Shown: positions 36,599 through 48,388, counted from the stretch's first letter. The stretch is 64,000 bases of DNA from Bacteroidales bacterium UBA5235 (GCA_002409145.1 DHUL01000037.1:58653-122652); one strand, 5' to 3'. Notes: generated from the sequence alone by a model not told the origin. Translations and numbers: made by a program.

Positions 36599-37242
36599 TT
36601 ACCTTATGAGGATATTTCTTGTATCCTGTTCTAAAGACGTCACAGGAACTTCAATGATGCGTCCCTTTTCTATATTATTTTTATAAAAAATAAATGTCGG
36701 GACCCTCTCAATTGCCAGCTGAGGGTAATCTTCAAGAGGTGCGACCTTGTTGATGTCAACCCCGATGAATTTGATTCTGTCATGCGGGAATCCCCACAGG
36801 TCGGTCACTTTGATAAATCGGGGCACCTCTCTCCTGCTGTCGGGGCACCAGGTACCTAGCACGATTGTTATTGTCAGGTCATCCTTTCCGAGTTCCATGA
36901 GTTCCGCCATCACTCCCTGGTCAGGCTGGTAATCTGCGTAGCCCTTGTGATACCATTCTGAATGCGGAGGGTTGTTCAGCATGGCCGGTGTGAGTTCTCC
37001 CAGCAGCCATGTGGTGGCATCGCGGAAATCCCATACATGTGCAGCCTCTTCTTCCCCTTCCGGTTTACCGGCAAGAGCGGCATTGCCGAGGGGGGCAATC
37101 TCCGGGACCTGTGCGTCAGGCGATTGCTGTCCTGCAGGTGCCGCGGGAGACGGGTCGTCCGGTACTACCCTGTTCTTCCGGCTCGCACTGCAGCCGGCAA
37201 TGAGGCCAAGGGCTGCAACGAACAGTATGACAAGAATCGTTC

Positions 37243-37246
<4 letters not shown>
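36599..37246 (-). CDS. Thioredoxin-fold lipoprotein with a single-cysteine CPDS motif
   Basis: A 215-residue predicted lipoprotein: signal peptide with lipobox LIAGC (Cys19), a Pro/Ala-rich linker to about residue 70, then a thioredoxin-like domain. Where thioredoxins have CxxC, it has [10 protein letters not shown], a CxxS site with Cys134 alone, and the cis-Pro loop is kept in [13 protein letters not shown]. CxxS thioredoxins act as mixed-disulfide or isomerase-like proteins and not as simple reductases. The frame begins with a 4-base overlap at the end of mutB, so it is translationally coupled to methylmalonyl-CoA mutase, an unexpected pairing for an envelope protein. Confidence 0.83.
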
Positions 37247-39399
<2,153 letters not shown>

Positions 39400-39405
39400 C
39401 TGCCG

Positions 39406-41271
39406 TCAGTTTATTCCGAGTATCCTGTTGAACATTTGCAGTGTCTCAAGCACATTTGATTTGATGCTTATGAAGTGTTCCATTCCTCCGGTCTTAAGTT
39501 CCTCCATGCATGGCGGATTTCCAGCCACCACGAAGAGGGCCCTGCCACCGGTTTCCCTGAAAGCCTCATTTGCCAGTGTGGCGTACTCCTCGTCAGAGCT
39601 GCAGATAACTATTATGTCTGCCCTGGCCTCAATGGCGGCATTTATGCCTTCGGCGACGCTTGCGAAGCCGTTATTGTCCCTGACCTCATAACCTGCCACC
39701 GCGAAGAAGTTGGATGAGAACTGTGCTCTTGCCCTGCGCATGGCGAGATCACCGATGGTGAGCATGAAAACAAGCGGCCTGCGGCCTGACTTCCCGGTAG
39801 CCAGTCTCAGTTTCTCGAACTCATCTGCACCGCGGGCAGGAATTATCGGCTTTACCTCCTCCTCCGCAGAAGGGGTGTATTCAGTAAAGAGCTTTCCGGG
39901 ATCATGCTCCGGTGACCTCTTCTCCCTGAAGTCAGGATACTGGTTCGTACCCAGGAGTACTTCCTTTCTCTTTGCCATGTCAGCCTTGCGCGATGCAGCA
40001 GTCTCACTGATACGCTGTTGTATCATTCCTTTACGAAGTGCTGCAAGGAATCCTCCTTCGTTTTCAAGCTCAAGGAAGAGTTTCCAGGCCTGACGGGCTA
40101 TCATGGATGTCAGTTCTTCTATATAGTATGATCCGGCTCCCGGGTCAGCAACCTTTCCGAGATGAGCCTCTTCCATCAGCAGCAGCTGCTGGTTGCGGGC
40201 GATCCTCTCGGAGAAATCACCTGCACTGCGGAATACGGCATCAAATGGCTCCACGGTTATTGACTCAGCTCCTCCGAGAACAGCGGACATTGCTTCTGTC
40301 TGGGTTCTGAGCATGTTGACGTACGGGTCAAAAAGAGTCTTGTTCCACCTGCCTGTGACCGAGTGAATGTGCATCAGGGCTGACCCGGGTTGCTTCGTGC
40401 CATAGGCACTGACTATCTCTGCCCAGAGCATCCTGGCTGCACGCAGTTTGGCTGTCTCAGGGAAGAAGTCGGGACCGATGCCGAATGTGAACCGGAAGGA
40501 GCCGGCTGCGATGTCCGGGTCAATCCCCCTTGTGGTCAGTGCGGCCATGTATTCATTGCCAAGTGACAGGGTATACGCCAGTTCGGCCACAGGGCCGACG
40601 CCGGCGTTGCTGAAGAGCGTGCCTGAGGGCTCCACGCACCTTATGCCCGGTGTCTCTGCCGCATCGCTGACGAGACCTGCCAGGTAATCGAGGCCCTGAT
40701 CAACCGGGATGCACAGTCTGCCATTGGCGGCCAGCCTGCCAAGCGGATCAGCCGAAACGGTTATGTTCACCTGATCCAGGTCAGTGCCTGATGAGCGGAG
40801 GTATCCCTTCAGTGCGGCAACGAGCTCCTTCGCCCTGCCGGCGATTGAAAAGTTTATCTCTATACTTTCAGGATGAATATCTTTCAGGAGCTGTGCAACC
40901 GTTTCAGGAGATGCCGACTGCGGATCAGCGACGACAAAGCCAAGTGAGGTGATGCCTCTCATCAGTATGTCAAGGGCCTTGGCGTTAGCTGCCTTATAGT
41001 CGGTCACCGTGATATCCTGGCGGATGAGCCAGTGGTTACCCTTTATCTCCACTCCCCTTACAAAGGGAAAATCACCCGGAAGCAGGTGGCTGTGTGGCAG
41101 CTTGTCAAGATCCTCCTGCCTGTAGAAGGGCATGACAGAAAGATTGTCACGTGTTTTCCATACAAGTTTCCTGTTAAAGTCCGCCCCCTTCAGATCAGCA
41201 GTGATCTTCTCCATCCACTCCGTTGTGGAGACAGGTGGAAATTGTTCAAATAGCTTCTTTTTTTTATCCAT
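39406..41271 (-). CDS. mutA: Methylmalonyl-CoA mutase small subunit
   Basis: This 621-residue paralogue of the large subunit lacks the catalytic cobalamin site: the position of D-x-H-x-x-G in the C-terminal flavodoxin-like domain is not conserved (SSDEEYATLANEAF instead). It retains the barrel shape (VGPVAELAYTLSLGNEYMA, RNQQLLLMEEAHLGKVADPGAGSYYIEELT). It forms the heterodimer with MutB and stabilises it. It is first of the mutA-mutB-thioredoxin-like unit, 74 bases after prfB on the same strand. Confidence 0.95.
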   Translation of the reverse strand: MDKKKKLFEQFPPVSTTEWMEKITADLKGADFNRKLVWKTRDNLSVMPFYRQEDLDKLPHSHLLPGDFPFVRGVEIKGNHWLIRQDITVTDYKAANAKALDILMRGITSLGFVVADPQSASPETVAQLLKDIHPESIEINFSIAGRAKELVAALKGYLRSSGTDLDQVNITVSADPLGRLAANGRLCIPVDQGLDYLAGLVSDAAETPGIRCVEPSGTLFSNAGVGPVAELAYTLSLGNEYMAALTTRGIDPDIAAGSFRFTFGIGPDFFPETAKLRAARMLWAEIVSAYGTKQPGSALMHIHSVTGRWNKTLFDPYVNMLRTQTEAMSAVLGGAESITVEPFDAVFRSAGDFSERIARNQQLLLMEEAHLGKVADPGAGSYYIEELTSMIARQAWKLFLELENEGGFLAALRKGMIQQRISETAASRKADMAKRKEVLLGTNQYPDFREKRSPEHDPGKLFTEYTPSAEEEVKPIIPARGADEFEKLRLATGKSGRRPLVFMLTIGDLAMRRARAQFSSNFFAVAGYEVRDNNGFASVAEGINAAIEARADIIVICSSDEEYATLANEAFRETGGRALFVVAGNPPCMEELKTGGMEHFISIKSNVLETLQMFNRILGIN

Positions 41272-41345
41272 CAGGATTTATGTTGCTGAGGGTTGTAAAT
41301 TAATGCGTGGTAAGGTTGTTAAACCATGCTTTTTATCATGACAGT

Positions 41346-42438
41346 TCACTCTTTTCCGCCAAATTCCATCAGGTACGCCTTGATGAACTCATCAATCTCC
41401 CCGTCGAGGACAGCCTGGGCATTGCCTGCCTCGTAACCGGTGCGCAGGTCCTTTACCAGCTTGTATGGGTGCAGGGTGTACGATCTGATCTGTGAACCCC
41501 ATTCGATCTTTTTCTTAGCGCCCTCGATCTTTGCCTGTTCATCCATCCTCTTGCGCAGTTCCATCTCGTAGAGGTGAGACCTGAGGAGGCGGAGTGCGTT
41601 CTCCTTGTTCTGTCCCTGGGAGCGCGACTCCTGGTTCTCGATGACGAGGCCGGTAGGGGCATGTCTCAGGCGGACGGCTGTCTCAACCTTGTTGACGTTC
41701 TGTCCGCCGGCGCCGGATGAGCGGAAAGTCTCCCAGGTAATGTCGGCCGGATTTATCTCGACAACGATGTCATCATCCACAAGCGGAGCCACGAAGACCG
41801 ATGCAAATGTCGTTTGTCGTTTACCCTGTGCGTTGAAGGGTGATATGCGGACCAGTCTGTGCACTCCGTTCTCGCTCTTGAGGTAACCGTAGGCATTTTC
41901 GCCCTCAAACTCCAGGGTAACGGTCTTAATGCCTGCCTCATCGCCGGCCTGGTAGTATGCCTCTGTGATCTTGTACCCGCTTTTCTCTCCCCACATGAGG
42001 TACATTCTCATGAGCATCTGTGCCCAGTCATTGCTCTCTGTGCCACCGGCGCCTGCGTTGATCTTCAGGACAGCGCCAAGGCGATCCTCCTCGCGGCGGA
42101 GCATGTTGCGGAGCTCAAGCTTCTCCACGGCTGTGAGGGTCTTGTCATACTGAGAGGCCATCTCTTCATCTGTCACCTCACCCTCCTTGAAAAAGTCGTA
42201 TAGGACAAGCATGTCTTCCACGGCGGTATCGACTGTTGAGAATGCTGTGGTCCAGCTCTTGATGCCGGAGATCTCCTTCATGAGTTCCTCCGCCTTTTTC
42301 GGGTCATTCCAGAATCCGGCCGAGTGTGCAATTTCTTCCTTCTCTTTGATTTCTTTCAGTCTGGCATCGACGTCAAAGATACCTCCTTAACGCATCCCGG
42401 CGTTCAACGAGGTCCTGTATCTGGTCATTGTTTATCAT
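41346..42438 (-). CDS. prfB: Peptide chain release factor 2, made by programmed +1 frameshift
   Basis: Release factor 2 recognises UAA and UGA stops and triggers peptide release. The mature 363-residue protein is read from two frames: a 21-codon 5' part (42438 to 42376, [20 protein letters not shown] then Leu) that meets an in-frame TGA, and the main body after a +1 shift (from 42374). The body carries the stop-codon-recognition region and the catalytic [13 protein letters not shown] with GGQ. Length fits the family (about 365). Because the start must be counted from the short frame, calling only the 311-residue downstream frame would lose the N-terminal domain. It is substrate of PrmC. Confidence 0.96.
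42372..42388 (-). promoter_or_regulatory. prfB programmed +1 frameshift site
   Basis: On the minus strand the sequence reads AAGGAGG-TAT-CTT-TGA-C. This has the internal Shine-Dalgarno-like AGGAGG, a 3-base spacer, slippery Leu codon CTT and the TGA stop followed by C, identical in layout to the E. coli prfB autoregulatory site. Low RF2 lets the ribosome pause at TGA and slip forward one base to GAC. Confidence 0.95.
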
Positions 42439-42456
42439 GTACTGTGAAAGTTTGCG

Positions 42457-42464
42457 CAAAGATA
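42457..42464 (-). promoter_or_regulatory. -7 promoter element of prfB
   Basis: The minus strand reads TATCTTTG, matching TAnnTTTG, 19 bases ahead of the ATG at 42438. It supports the upstream start used for the frameshifted reading. Confidence 0.6.
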
Positions 42465-42694
42465 GTCAAAATAGGTATGAGGCAGTATCCCGCAGAAGTA
42501 ACAGCAGTGTATACACAGCAATGAAAAACCTTTAAATACCGCGTAGTGGTTTAAGCATTGTAGGACCGCAAATAATCCCCGGAATCCTTGACAAAGGGGT
42601 GTATCCGGGCGTAAATTGCATCATATTTCTCCAATGAAGATCAATCAGTTGACTCCAGGACCTGAGTTAATAAACCTCAATAAAATCTGAACTT

Positions 42695-43516
42695 ATGAAA
42701 AAACTGATCTTCTTACTGGCATTGATGATCCTTGCTGCGGTTGCATGCAAGGAGAAAAAGTCTGCTGAATTCACCAGGCTTGGAATCTACACACCCTACC
42801 AGGGTTACATGGAAAAGCTGAATGGCAAGATTGAATCGGTTACCGAAAAAGGTTATTGGGCAATTCCTGAGGGCGATACATATATCAAAGGAGCACGGAT
42901 CACCAAAAAGGAACTGGACAGTATAGGTTATACCTATGAATACAAGGCTGTTTTTGATGCTGACGGTGACCTTGTCTCCAGTACTACTTTTGATGAGAAT
43001 GACAAGGTTATAGGTGTTTGGCGTCTGTACAAAGTCAATAACCTTTATGCAAGATCCGAGTACATCTCGGATGACACGGTCAGGTTCAGGCAGGTGATCA
43101 CCTGTGACGGGGAGGGCAATCCCGTTCTCTATGAAGGATATAACGAACCGGCTGATACACTTGCTCAGAGAATAGAGTTTGAAGGGAGTTACCTGAGTGA
43201 TTCTTTGAAAGTGCAGTTTTTTAATCAAAGGGGTGAGGCTGGAGGAAGATACCTCTTTGTATTCAATGATCAGGGACTTCTAACGCATTTTGACTTTTAC
43301 AGGAAAGACGGCACCCTGGGGTCAAGTCAGGTTCTTAACTATAATGACAAAGGATTTCAATCGGAGTATACCTCTTCTGACAAGGATAAGAATGTTATAG
43401 GAAAGACATACTCAACCTACGAGTATGATCAGAGGGGCAACTGGATAAAGGCCACAATCAGGGATGACAAAGGATTTACTGTAATATCCGAGCGGGTTTA
43501 TACCTATTTCGAATAA
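42695..43516 (+). CDS. Hypothetical lipoprotein with YD-like repeats
   Basis: A 273-residue predicted lipoprotein (signal peptide, lipobox AAVAC, then acidic/basic KEKK). The rest is a set of short beta repeats of the pattern G-x-L-x-x-x-x-x-F-[DN]-x-x-[GD], for example FDADGDLVSSTTFDENDKVIG, FNDQGLLTHFDFYRKDGT and YNDKGFQSEYTSSDKDKN, resembling RHS/YD-type or MORN-like repeats but too degenerate to name. I do not recognise a family. It is a single-gene unit with its own terminator; the 250 bases upstream hold no other gene. Confidence 0.8.
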   Translation: MKKLIFLLALMILAAVACKEKKSAEFTRLGIYTPYQGYMEKLNGKIESVTEKGYWAIPEGDTYIKGARITKKELDSIGYTYEYKAVFDADGDLVSSTTFDENDKVIGVWRLYKVNNLYARSEYISDDTVRFRQVITCDGEGNPVLYEGYNEPADTLAQRIEFEGSYLSDSLKVQFFNQRGEAGGRYLFVFNDQGLLTHFDFYRKDGTLGSSQVLNYNDKGFQSEYTSSDKDKNVIGKTYSTYEYDQRGNWIKATIRDDKGFTVISERVYTYFE

Positions 43517-43557
43517 ATGGCTCTCCGGTTACACCGGAGCAGATTAAAGCCATTTTT
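43515..43557 (+). terminator. Intrinsic terminator of the lipoprotein gene
   Basis: A 6-bp stem (CTCCGG/CCGGAG, loop TTACA) is enclosed by a second 8-bp complementary pair (AAATGGCT at 43515-43522 with AGCCATTT at 43548-43555) and ends in TTTTT, beginning around the stop codon. Confidence 0.75.
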
Positions 43558-44528
43558 CAATCTACTCTGAATCCGGAGAAATAACCCTTTTCTAGTCCTG
43601 TTAGATAATCAGTGGTGTTCCGTACCAACACTGTGATGGTATGAGAAGGTGTCAATCTCATGGTAATGCTGCCCGATGAAATACCAGCGGTTGCTGAATT
43701 AATGATCACCTCTTCGCGATCATCCACAATTTTCAGGATGACCCGTATACCACTGGGAATATCCATGGCTACATTAAAAGTGTAAATCCCCTCAAACGGT
43801 GTTCTGAATTCGCCGGTAGTCGGGTTGTAAGCTCCGCCGATATTAAAATTTGACCCTGTAGTGGCATTATCAAACTTTACCTGCACCTCTCCTTTGGCAG
43901 GGAGGGGTATTGTGGTTCCATCACCAAGGCTTGCCCTGAAGGCAACCATCGGCTCGAGAGTTGCTGAACTGCCTCCGGTGATGGTAATAGTCCTGGTTGC
44001 AGGATTGTAACCCAGGTCCTGAAGTTCATTTTCCGGATCGGTGTCAATGGTGATGGATTTGTTGATCCCGGAAATGGATAGTTGGTTATTGTTAACCGTC
44101 AGTTCCTGCAGAAGAGTCTTCCCTGCATATAATGCATAAGGCACTGACATAAAAGAGATTGTGCCCATTCTTTTCCATCCGTTGCCAAGGTCTATGTCTA
44201 CCTGAAGTGAATGGTTTCCTGTTGACCAGTCGATGGCATGAAAAGTGCCATTGAGCGCCTCTCCCTTACCTATGATAAGAGAGAATACACCGTATTGTGA
44301 TGTAGTAGTATGGTGAAGCTCCTCGTAAACCGAGGTTTCACCTGCAAGGATGGAGAATTTCACATCAATGGATTCATTTTTGATCTCCCCGCTTGCATCA
44401 CGGGCCACAGCCTGATAATGTATCCCCGGAGGAACTGTTCCTGTTCCCTGTCCCCTGACGCGACACTCGCTTCCTGCAAGAAAGAGTCCCATCAGTAATA
44501 ATAAACCTATACCTTTCTTCATCATCAT
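43557..44528 (-). CDS. Secreted protein with C-terminal C1q-like domain
   Basis: About 323 residues from the start at the MMMKKG codons. A signal peptide (GIGLLLLMGLFLAGSECRVRGQ) leads to an N-terminal domain seen in Bacteroidota tail-fibre-like surface proteins (IHYQAVARDASGEI; FSLIIGKGEALNGTFHAIDW; SVPYALYAGK), and a C-terminal C1q/TNF-like jelly roll (MVAFRASLGDGTTIPLPAKG, FRTPFEGIYTFNVAMDI, ending YFSGFRV). C1q-like domains trimerise and bind diverse ligands; adhesion is a reasonable guess. It starts 4 bases after the T9SS cargo gene and is likely cotranscribed with it. An upstream in-frame ATG at 44600 lies inside that gene and is rejected. Confidence 0.85.
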   Translation of the reverse strand: MMMKKGIGLLLLMGLFLAGSECRVRGQGTGTVPPGIHYQAVARDASGEIKNESIDVKFSILAGETSVYEELHHTTTSQYGVFSLIIGKGEALNGTFHAIDWSTGNHSLQVDIDLGNGWKRMGTISFMSVPYALYAGKTLLQELTVNNNQLSISGINKSITIDTDPENELQDLGYNPATRTITITGGSSATLEPMVAFRASLGDGTTIPLPAKGEVQVKFDNATTGSNFNIGGAYNPTTGEFRTPFEGIYTFNVAMDIPSGIRVILKIVDDREEVIINSATAGISSGSITMRLTPSHTITVLVRNTTDYLTGLEKGYFSGFRVD

Positions 44529-44532
44529 CGTT

Positions 44533-45078
44533 TTAAATCTTGAGTATCTTCGCCTCAGCGGCTTGACCATCAGACCGCACAACCCTGACCAGATAAACAC
44601 CCCTGGACCATCCTTCCATATCTACCATAGTCTTGTAGAAAAAACTGCCTGATGAGTACGTACTCCAGGCATCGACAGAAATATTAAGCACTTCGGCGTA
44701 TACGATGGATCCGGTGAGATTGACAATAACAATTTCATAAGTCCATGGGAGCGCAGCACCGGCAAACAGTTCCAGGATAAGTTTATTCCTCAGGTCATTC
44801 TCCTTGGAGACAGGATTGGGATAAAACTTAACCCCGCTATCCTCCGGTACTCCTGGTTTCTGAATGATGCTGGGTTGCTGGAATCCCTGTGTCAGAACTG
44901 TGTCCTCCTCCCCGACCAGCTCAACCATAACCTCCCCGATAGTATGCTGGTAATAAATATGGCCGTTAGCTATGTAATCTACTCCTGCACCCGACACGAT
45001 CACCCTGTGAGACAGCTCCTGTGAAAGTACCGATGCAGACATAAGAGCCAATGCCGTACACGCTAACAACCCCTTCAT
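44533..45078 (-). CDS. T9SS-sorted surface protein
   Basis: The 181-residue product has a Sec signal (MKGLLACTALALMSASVLSQ), a short beta domain containing HTIGEVMVEL and TVLTQGFQQPSI, and a C-terminal type A sorting domain of the type IX secretion system: VKFYPNPVSKEN near residue 97, then ELFAGA, and the closing GVYLVRVVRSDGQAAEAKILKI with a lysine-rich end. T9SS moves such cargo across the outer membrane and anchors or releases it. This small protein is little more than its sorting domain plus an N-terminal domain, a format seen in gliding-type Bacteroidota. The start is placed at MKGLL; an upstream extension of 141 codons reads into the flippase gene. Confidence 0.88.
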   Translation of the reverse strand: MKGLLACTALALMSASVLSQELSHRVIVSGAGVDYIANGHIYYQHTIGEVMVELVGEEDTVLTQGFQQPSIIQKPGVPEDSGVKFYPNPVSKENDLRNKLILELFAGAALPWTYEIVIVNLTGSIVYAEVLNISVDAWSTYSSGSFFYKTMVDMEGWSRGVYLVRVVRSDGQAAEAKILKI

Positions 45079-45119
45079 ATCAAACACAAGTATACAATTA
45101 CTGACAAAAATAACACTTT

Positions 45120-46571
45120 TTATGCAGAACCGGCCCTGTCGGTCAGCAGTTTGAGGCTTTTGAGAGGTTCGGCGAACCTTAAGAGAAGGGCCAGGACGGC
45201 ACCTGCTGCCAGTTGGAGACCACCAGCCGCCATCCATGAGAGTCCTGTCCTCCGCAACAACCAGCCGGTAGCGAAAGTAAGGGTAAGCATCAGAAGGAAG
45301 AAAGTAACCCGGCCTGCACCGGTAATACCGGTTATGGTCTTCCTCACTGCTGCCATGCATGCTGCTGCCACCAGTGTTTGTGTAACCAGTGCGGTGTATG
45401 CAGCACCTGCAATACCAAGCCACGGGATCAGCGCAAGGTTGAGGGACACGTTCAGGAGCATGCCCGACAGAGTGATTAATCCAAGAAGCCTCAGTTTCCA
45501 TGCAGCTGTAAGCATCGTACTGTATATGTAGATCGCTCCAACGGGAACCAGGGTGATCATCAGAATCCGGAAAGCTAAGACAGCGCTGGCAGTGGGTGAG
45601 ATATAGAGCAGATCGAGTATTTCGCCCGGGAAAGTGGCCAGTGTCACCGCTCCGACGCCCAGCGGCGCCATGAGCAGGCGTCCGGCCATGCTCGCAAGCG
45701 GCCTGATATCACTTCCGGACGACAACCCCCTGGTCATGATTGGAAGTAGCATGCCTCCGAACATGACCGGGATCATTGCAAAAGCATCAAACAGCCGGAA
45801 TGCCTGTGCATAGTTTCCTGCCTGGGTCGCCCCTTCAGGAAGCAGACGTTCAATCATCACAGAGTCGATCCGCCAGTAAATTGTCATTGCAAAAACTACA
45901 GCCGCATAGGGGAGTCCGGTCACAATGATGCTCCTTAGCACTGTGATATCAGGTTTCACCCCTGAAACCTGACCCTTGCGCACCACTATTATGAATGCAG
46001 CGCACATAACTGTAAAATAGGCAGCTGTCTGCGCCCATACAAACCATTCGATCCTGAATCCTCCCGTTGTAATACCACCCCACAGGAGCACCGAGCAGAT
46101 GATGATCATCACAAGCCTGTCAGCTACAGAAAAAATACTGTCAAGGAAGAGATACTGCATGCCGCTTATGTTTGACCGGAGCCAAAGGATCATTGAAGCC
46201 ATCACCTGGTTCAGCATCAGAACAAGGAGCATGGATATCTGCCATCCTCTGTAGCCGAGGGCTAAAGCGACACTGACAGTCACAAGAAAGTAGGCCGTTG
46301 TAAGCAGGAGCCGGAGCAACAATACATTGCCGAAATAAAGCTTCACCCGGGAGGGATCGGCTGCCACTGCCCTGTTGTTGAAGCCCGACAGCCCCATGTC
46401 GAGCAGCAGGGTAAAGAGAACGGAGAAGCTGAAGAGTGAAAAATAGCTTCCGTAGGCGGTCTCGCCAACCACGTTCTGAACGGTACGGTCTATACCAAGT
46501 ACCCAGAAAGCTTTGACCAGGATGCTCACCGTCAGGAGGAAGGTGATATTAATAAGGAACTTTCGCCTCAA
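45120..46571 (-). CDS. Oligosaccharide flippase family protein (Wzx/MATE-like)
   Basis: A 483-residue multi-pass membrane protein, with about 12-14 hydrophobic helices, of the polysaccharide transporter family. The N-terminal segment MRRKFLINITFLLTVSILVKAFWVLGIDR and the internal GLSGFNNRAVAADPSR loop fit Wzx-type flippases that move lipid-linked oligosaccharides across the inner membrane. It diverges from the glycosyltransferase gene at 46653 (81 bases between starts), suggesting a shared surface-glycan role. Its two downstream neighbours are secreted surface proteins. Substrate unknown. Confidence 0.88.
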   Translation of the reverse strand: MRRKFLINITFLLTVSILVKAFWVLGIDRTVQNVVGETAYGSYFSLFSFSVLFTLLLDMGLSGFNNRAVAADPSRVKLYFGNVLLLRLLLTTAYFLVTVSVALALGYRGWQISMLLVLMLNQVMASMILWLRSNISGMQYLFLDSIFSVADRLVMIIICSVLLWGGITTGGFRIEWFVWAQTAAYFTVMCAAFIIVVRKGQVSGVKPDITVLRSIIVTGLPYAAVVFAMTIYWRIDSVMIERLLPEGATQAGNYAQAFRLFDAFAMIPVMFGGMLLPIMTRGLSSGSDIRPLASMAGRLLMAPLGVGAVTLATFPGEILDLLYISPTASAVLAFRILMITLVPVGAIYIYSTMLTAAWKLRLLGLITLSGMLLNVSLNLALIPWLGIAGAAYTALVTQTLVAAACMAAVRKTITGITGAGRVTFFLLMLTLTFATGWLLRRTGLSWMAAGGLQLAAGAVLALLLRFAEPLKSLKLLTDRAGSA

Positions 46572-46652
46572 TTCAGTCTGCCGTGGATAAAAGAATCAAT
46601 GCCAATTTATAAATTAATTGCCACATTTGTATTTCAGTACCAGCAACCGGAA

Positions 46653-47786
46653 ATGATCATTGCAATAAATGCGCGTACGCTCAGGGCTGTGCCACGTGAT
46701 GGCATCGGATGGTTCACCCTTGAGGTTGTCAGCGGAATGATCCGTAAACATCCTGAGCACCGGTTTGTACTGGTTGGTGACAGAAGGCCGGAGCCACTGC
46801 CTGTTGAAGGTAACAATGTTGAATATTTCACCCTGCCGTTGCGTACAGTTCATCCGCTGCTCTGGTATGTGTGGCATGAATTTCTGCTGCCGCCCGTTCT
46901 GAAGCGCACAGGGGCTGCTCTGTTCATCGCCCCTGACGGGATGATCCCGCTGAAAACGGATATACCTTGCATTCCCGTCATCCACGACCTCAACCATGAG
47001 CATCGTCCCGATGATATCCCCTCCGGAGAGTGCAGTTACTACCGCCGGCGGTTTCCGCTCTTCGCCGGGAAAGGAGCGCGTGTGGCGACGGTGTCTCATT
47101 TCTCGGCAGGAGACATTGCTTCGACCTATGGTATCAGGCCGGACAAGATAGATGTGGTGCCCAACGGCGTTTCAGCGATCTTCTCGCCGCCATTGCCGGG
47201 CGAAGTGGAGGAGACACGCCGCAGGTACACAGGTGGCAGGCCATATTTTCTCTTTGTCAGCAATTTTTCTCCGAGGAAGAATGTTGAGGCGGTCATCCGT
47301 GCTTTTGAGCTCTTCAGGCAATCGGGCAGCGGTGATCATGTACTGCTTCTTGCAGGGCGAAGGCTATATCTTACCAGGGAGATGGACAGGCACCTGGAGG
47401 ATTCTGCGTACAGTAATGATATACTCTTCACAGGGTCGGTCACTCGTGATGTGCTGCGCAGGCTCTATGGAGCTGCCGATGCTCTGACCTTTGTGCCGTG
47501 GTTCGAGGGGTTCGGCATACCTGTAGTGGAGGCGCAGCGGTGCGCTACGCCGTGCATTCTGTCAGACAACTCATCACTCCCCGAGGTAAGCGGCGGCGCG
47601 GCGCTCTGCGTCAGCCCCGCTGACGCAGGTGCCATAGCCGAGGCTATGGCACGCCTCGTCACCGACGGCGCGCTGCGCCGCCGCCTGGCTGACGAGGGAT
47701 ATTACAACTCCCTCAGGTACACCTGGGAAAAGTCTGCGGAAGAAATGTGGAAATCAGTCATCAAAGCTACCGGGGGAGACGTCTGA
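46653..47786 (+). CDS. Glycosyltransferase family 4 protein
   Basis: The 377-residue enzyme is a GT-B-fold retaining glycosyltransferase. The N-terminal part has RTLRAVPRDGIGWFTLEVVSGM, and the C-terminal donor-binding half has FLFVSNFSPRKNVEAVIRAFEL, TGSVTRDVLRRLYGAADAL, and the E-x7-E signature in WFEGFGIPVVEAQRCATPCILSD. It is predicted cytoplasmic or peripheral on the inner membrane, adding a sugar to a lipid-linked glycan. The ATG at 46653 is preferred to one 54 bases upstream since it places MIIAINARTL at the first beta strand. Its stop overlaps the start of rnhB (TGATG). Confidence 0.92.
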   Translation: MIIAINARTLRAVPRDGIGWFTLEVVSGMIRKHPEHRFVLVGDRRPEPLPVEGNNVEYFTLPLRTVHPLLWYVWHEFLLPPVLKRTGAALFIAPDGMIPLKTDIPCIPVIHDLNHEHRPDDIPSGECSYYRRRFPLFAGKGARVATVSHFSAGDIASTYGIRPDKIDVVPNGVSAIFSPPLPGEVEETRRRYTGGRPYFLFVSNFSPRKNVEAVIRAFELFRQSGSGDHVLLLAGRRLYLTREMDRHLEDSAYSNDILFTGSVTRDVLRRLYGAADALTFVPWFEGFGIPVVEAQRCATPCILSDNSSLPEVSGGAALCVSPADAGAIAEAMARLVTDGALRRRLADEGYYNSLRYTWEKSAEEMWKSVIKATGGDV

Positions 47787-48388
47787 TGCTTAAACCATTC
47801 TATAAGGACGGCATCCGTGAGGCCGGGTGCGACGAGGCAGGACGCGGATGCCTGGCAGGCCCCGTGTACGCTGCAGCAGTCATCCTCCCCAGAAGATACA
47901 GAAACAGGGAACTCAATGACTCCAAGAAACTGACCGCCCGCCAGCGCGAACGGCTGCGCTCCGAAATCATGTCATCTGCCAGCGCCTGGTGTATTGCCTC
48001 ATGCTCAAACACCGAAATAGATGAGATGAACATACTCCGCGCCTCAATCACCGCCATGCACAGGGCTATCGACGGACTTGAACCCAGGCCACTGCTGCTG
48101 CTAATAGACGGTAACAGGTTCTATACATATGGAGATATCCCCCATCAGACAATTATCAGGGGTGACGCCACATACCTCTCCATCGCGGCTGCATCGGTGC
48201 TGGCAAAAACAGAACGTGATCACCGGATGGAGGAACTTGACGCCCTCTACCCATGCTACAGGTGGCGGCAGAACAAAGGATATCCTACCCCGGAACATCG
48301 CAGAGCCATTGCTGAATACGGCCCAAGCCCGATTCACCGGCTTTCATTCAACCTGGTTGACAAGCAGGGGGTGCTTCCTTTCTTATAA
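47786..48388 (+). CDS. rnhB: Ribonuclease HII
   Basis: A 200-residue enzyme that nicks at ribonucleotides embedded in DNA and removes RNA primers. The catalytic N-terminal motif is AGCDEAGRGCLAGPV (Asp, Glu), with Cys where many homologues have Pro; the later acidic residues lie in LLLIDGNRF and HQTIIRGDATYLSIAAASVLAKTERDH. Length is normal. The start overlaps the stop of the glycosyltransferase gene by one base, indicating coupling. An upstream ATG at 47747 gives a 13-residue extension without family support. Confidence 0.95.
   Translation: MLKPFYKDGIREAGCDEAGRGCLAGPVYAAAVILPRRYRNRELNDSKKLTARQRERLRSEIMSSASAWCIASCSNTEIDEMNILRASITAMHRAIDGLEPRPLLLLIDGNRFYTYGDIPHQTIIRGDATYLSIAAASVLAKTERDHRMEELDALYPCYRWRQNKGYPTPEHRRAIAEYGPSPIHRLSFNLVDKQGVLPFL

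Noticed and set aside
39770..39790. Third copy of the REP-like core inside mutA
   Set aside because: It encodes ordinary residues of MutA and lacks the flanking bases of the 17-base unit.
42590..42625. TTGACA with a TAAATT about 18 bases downstream, resembling a sigma70 promoter
   Set aside because: Bacteroidota use a different consensus, and the site lies about 70 bases from the lipoprotein gene without further support.
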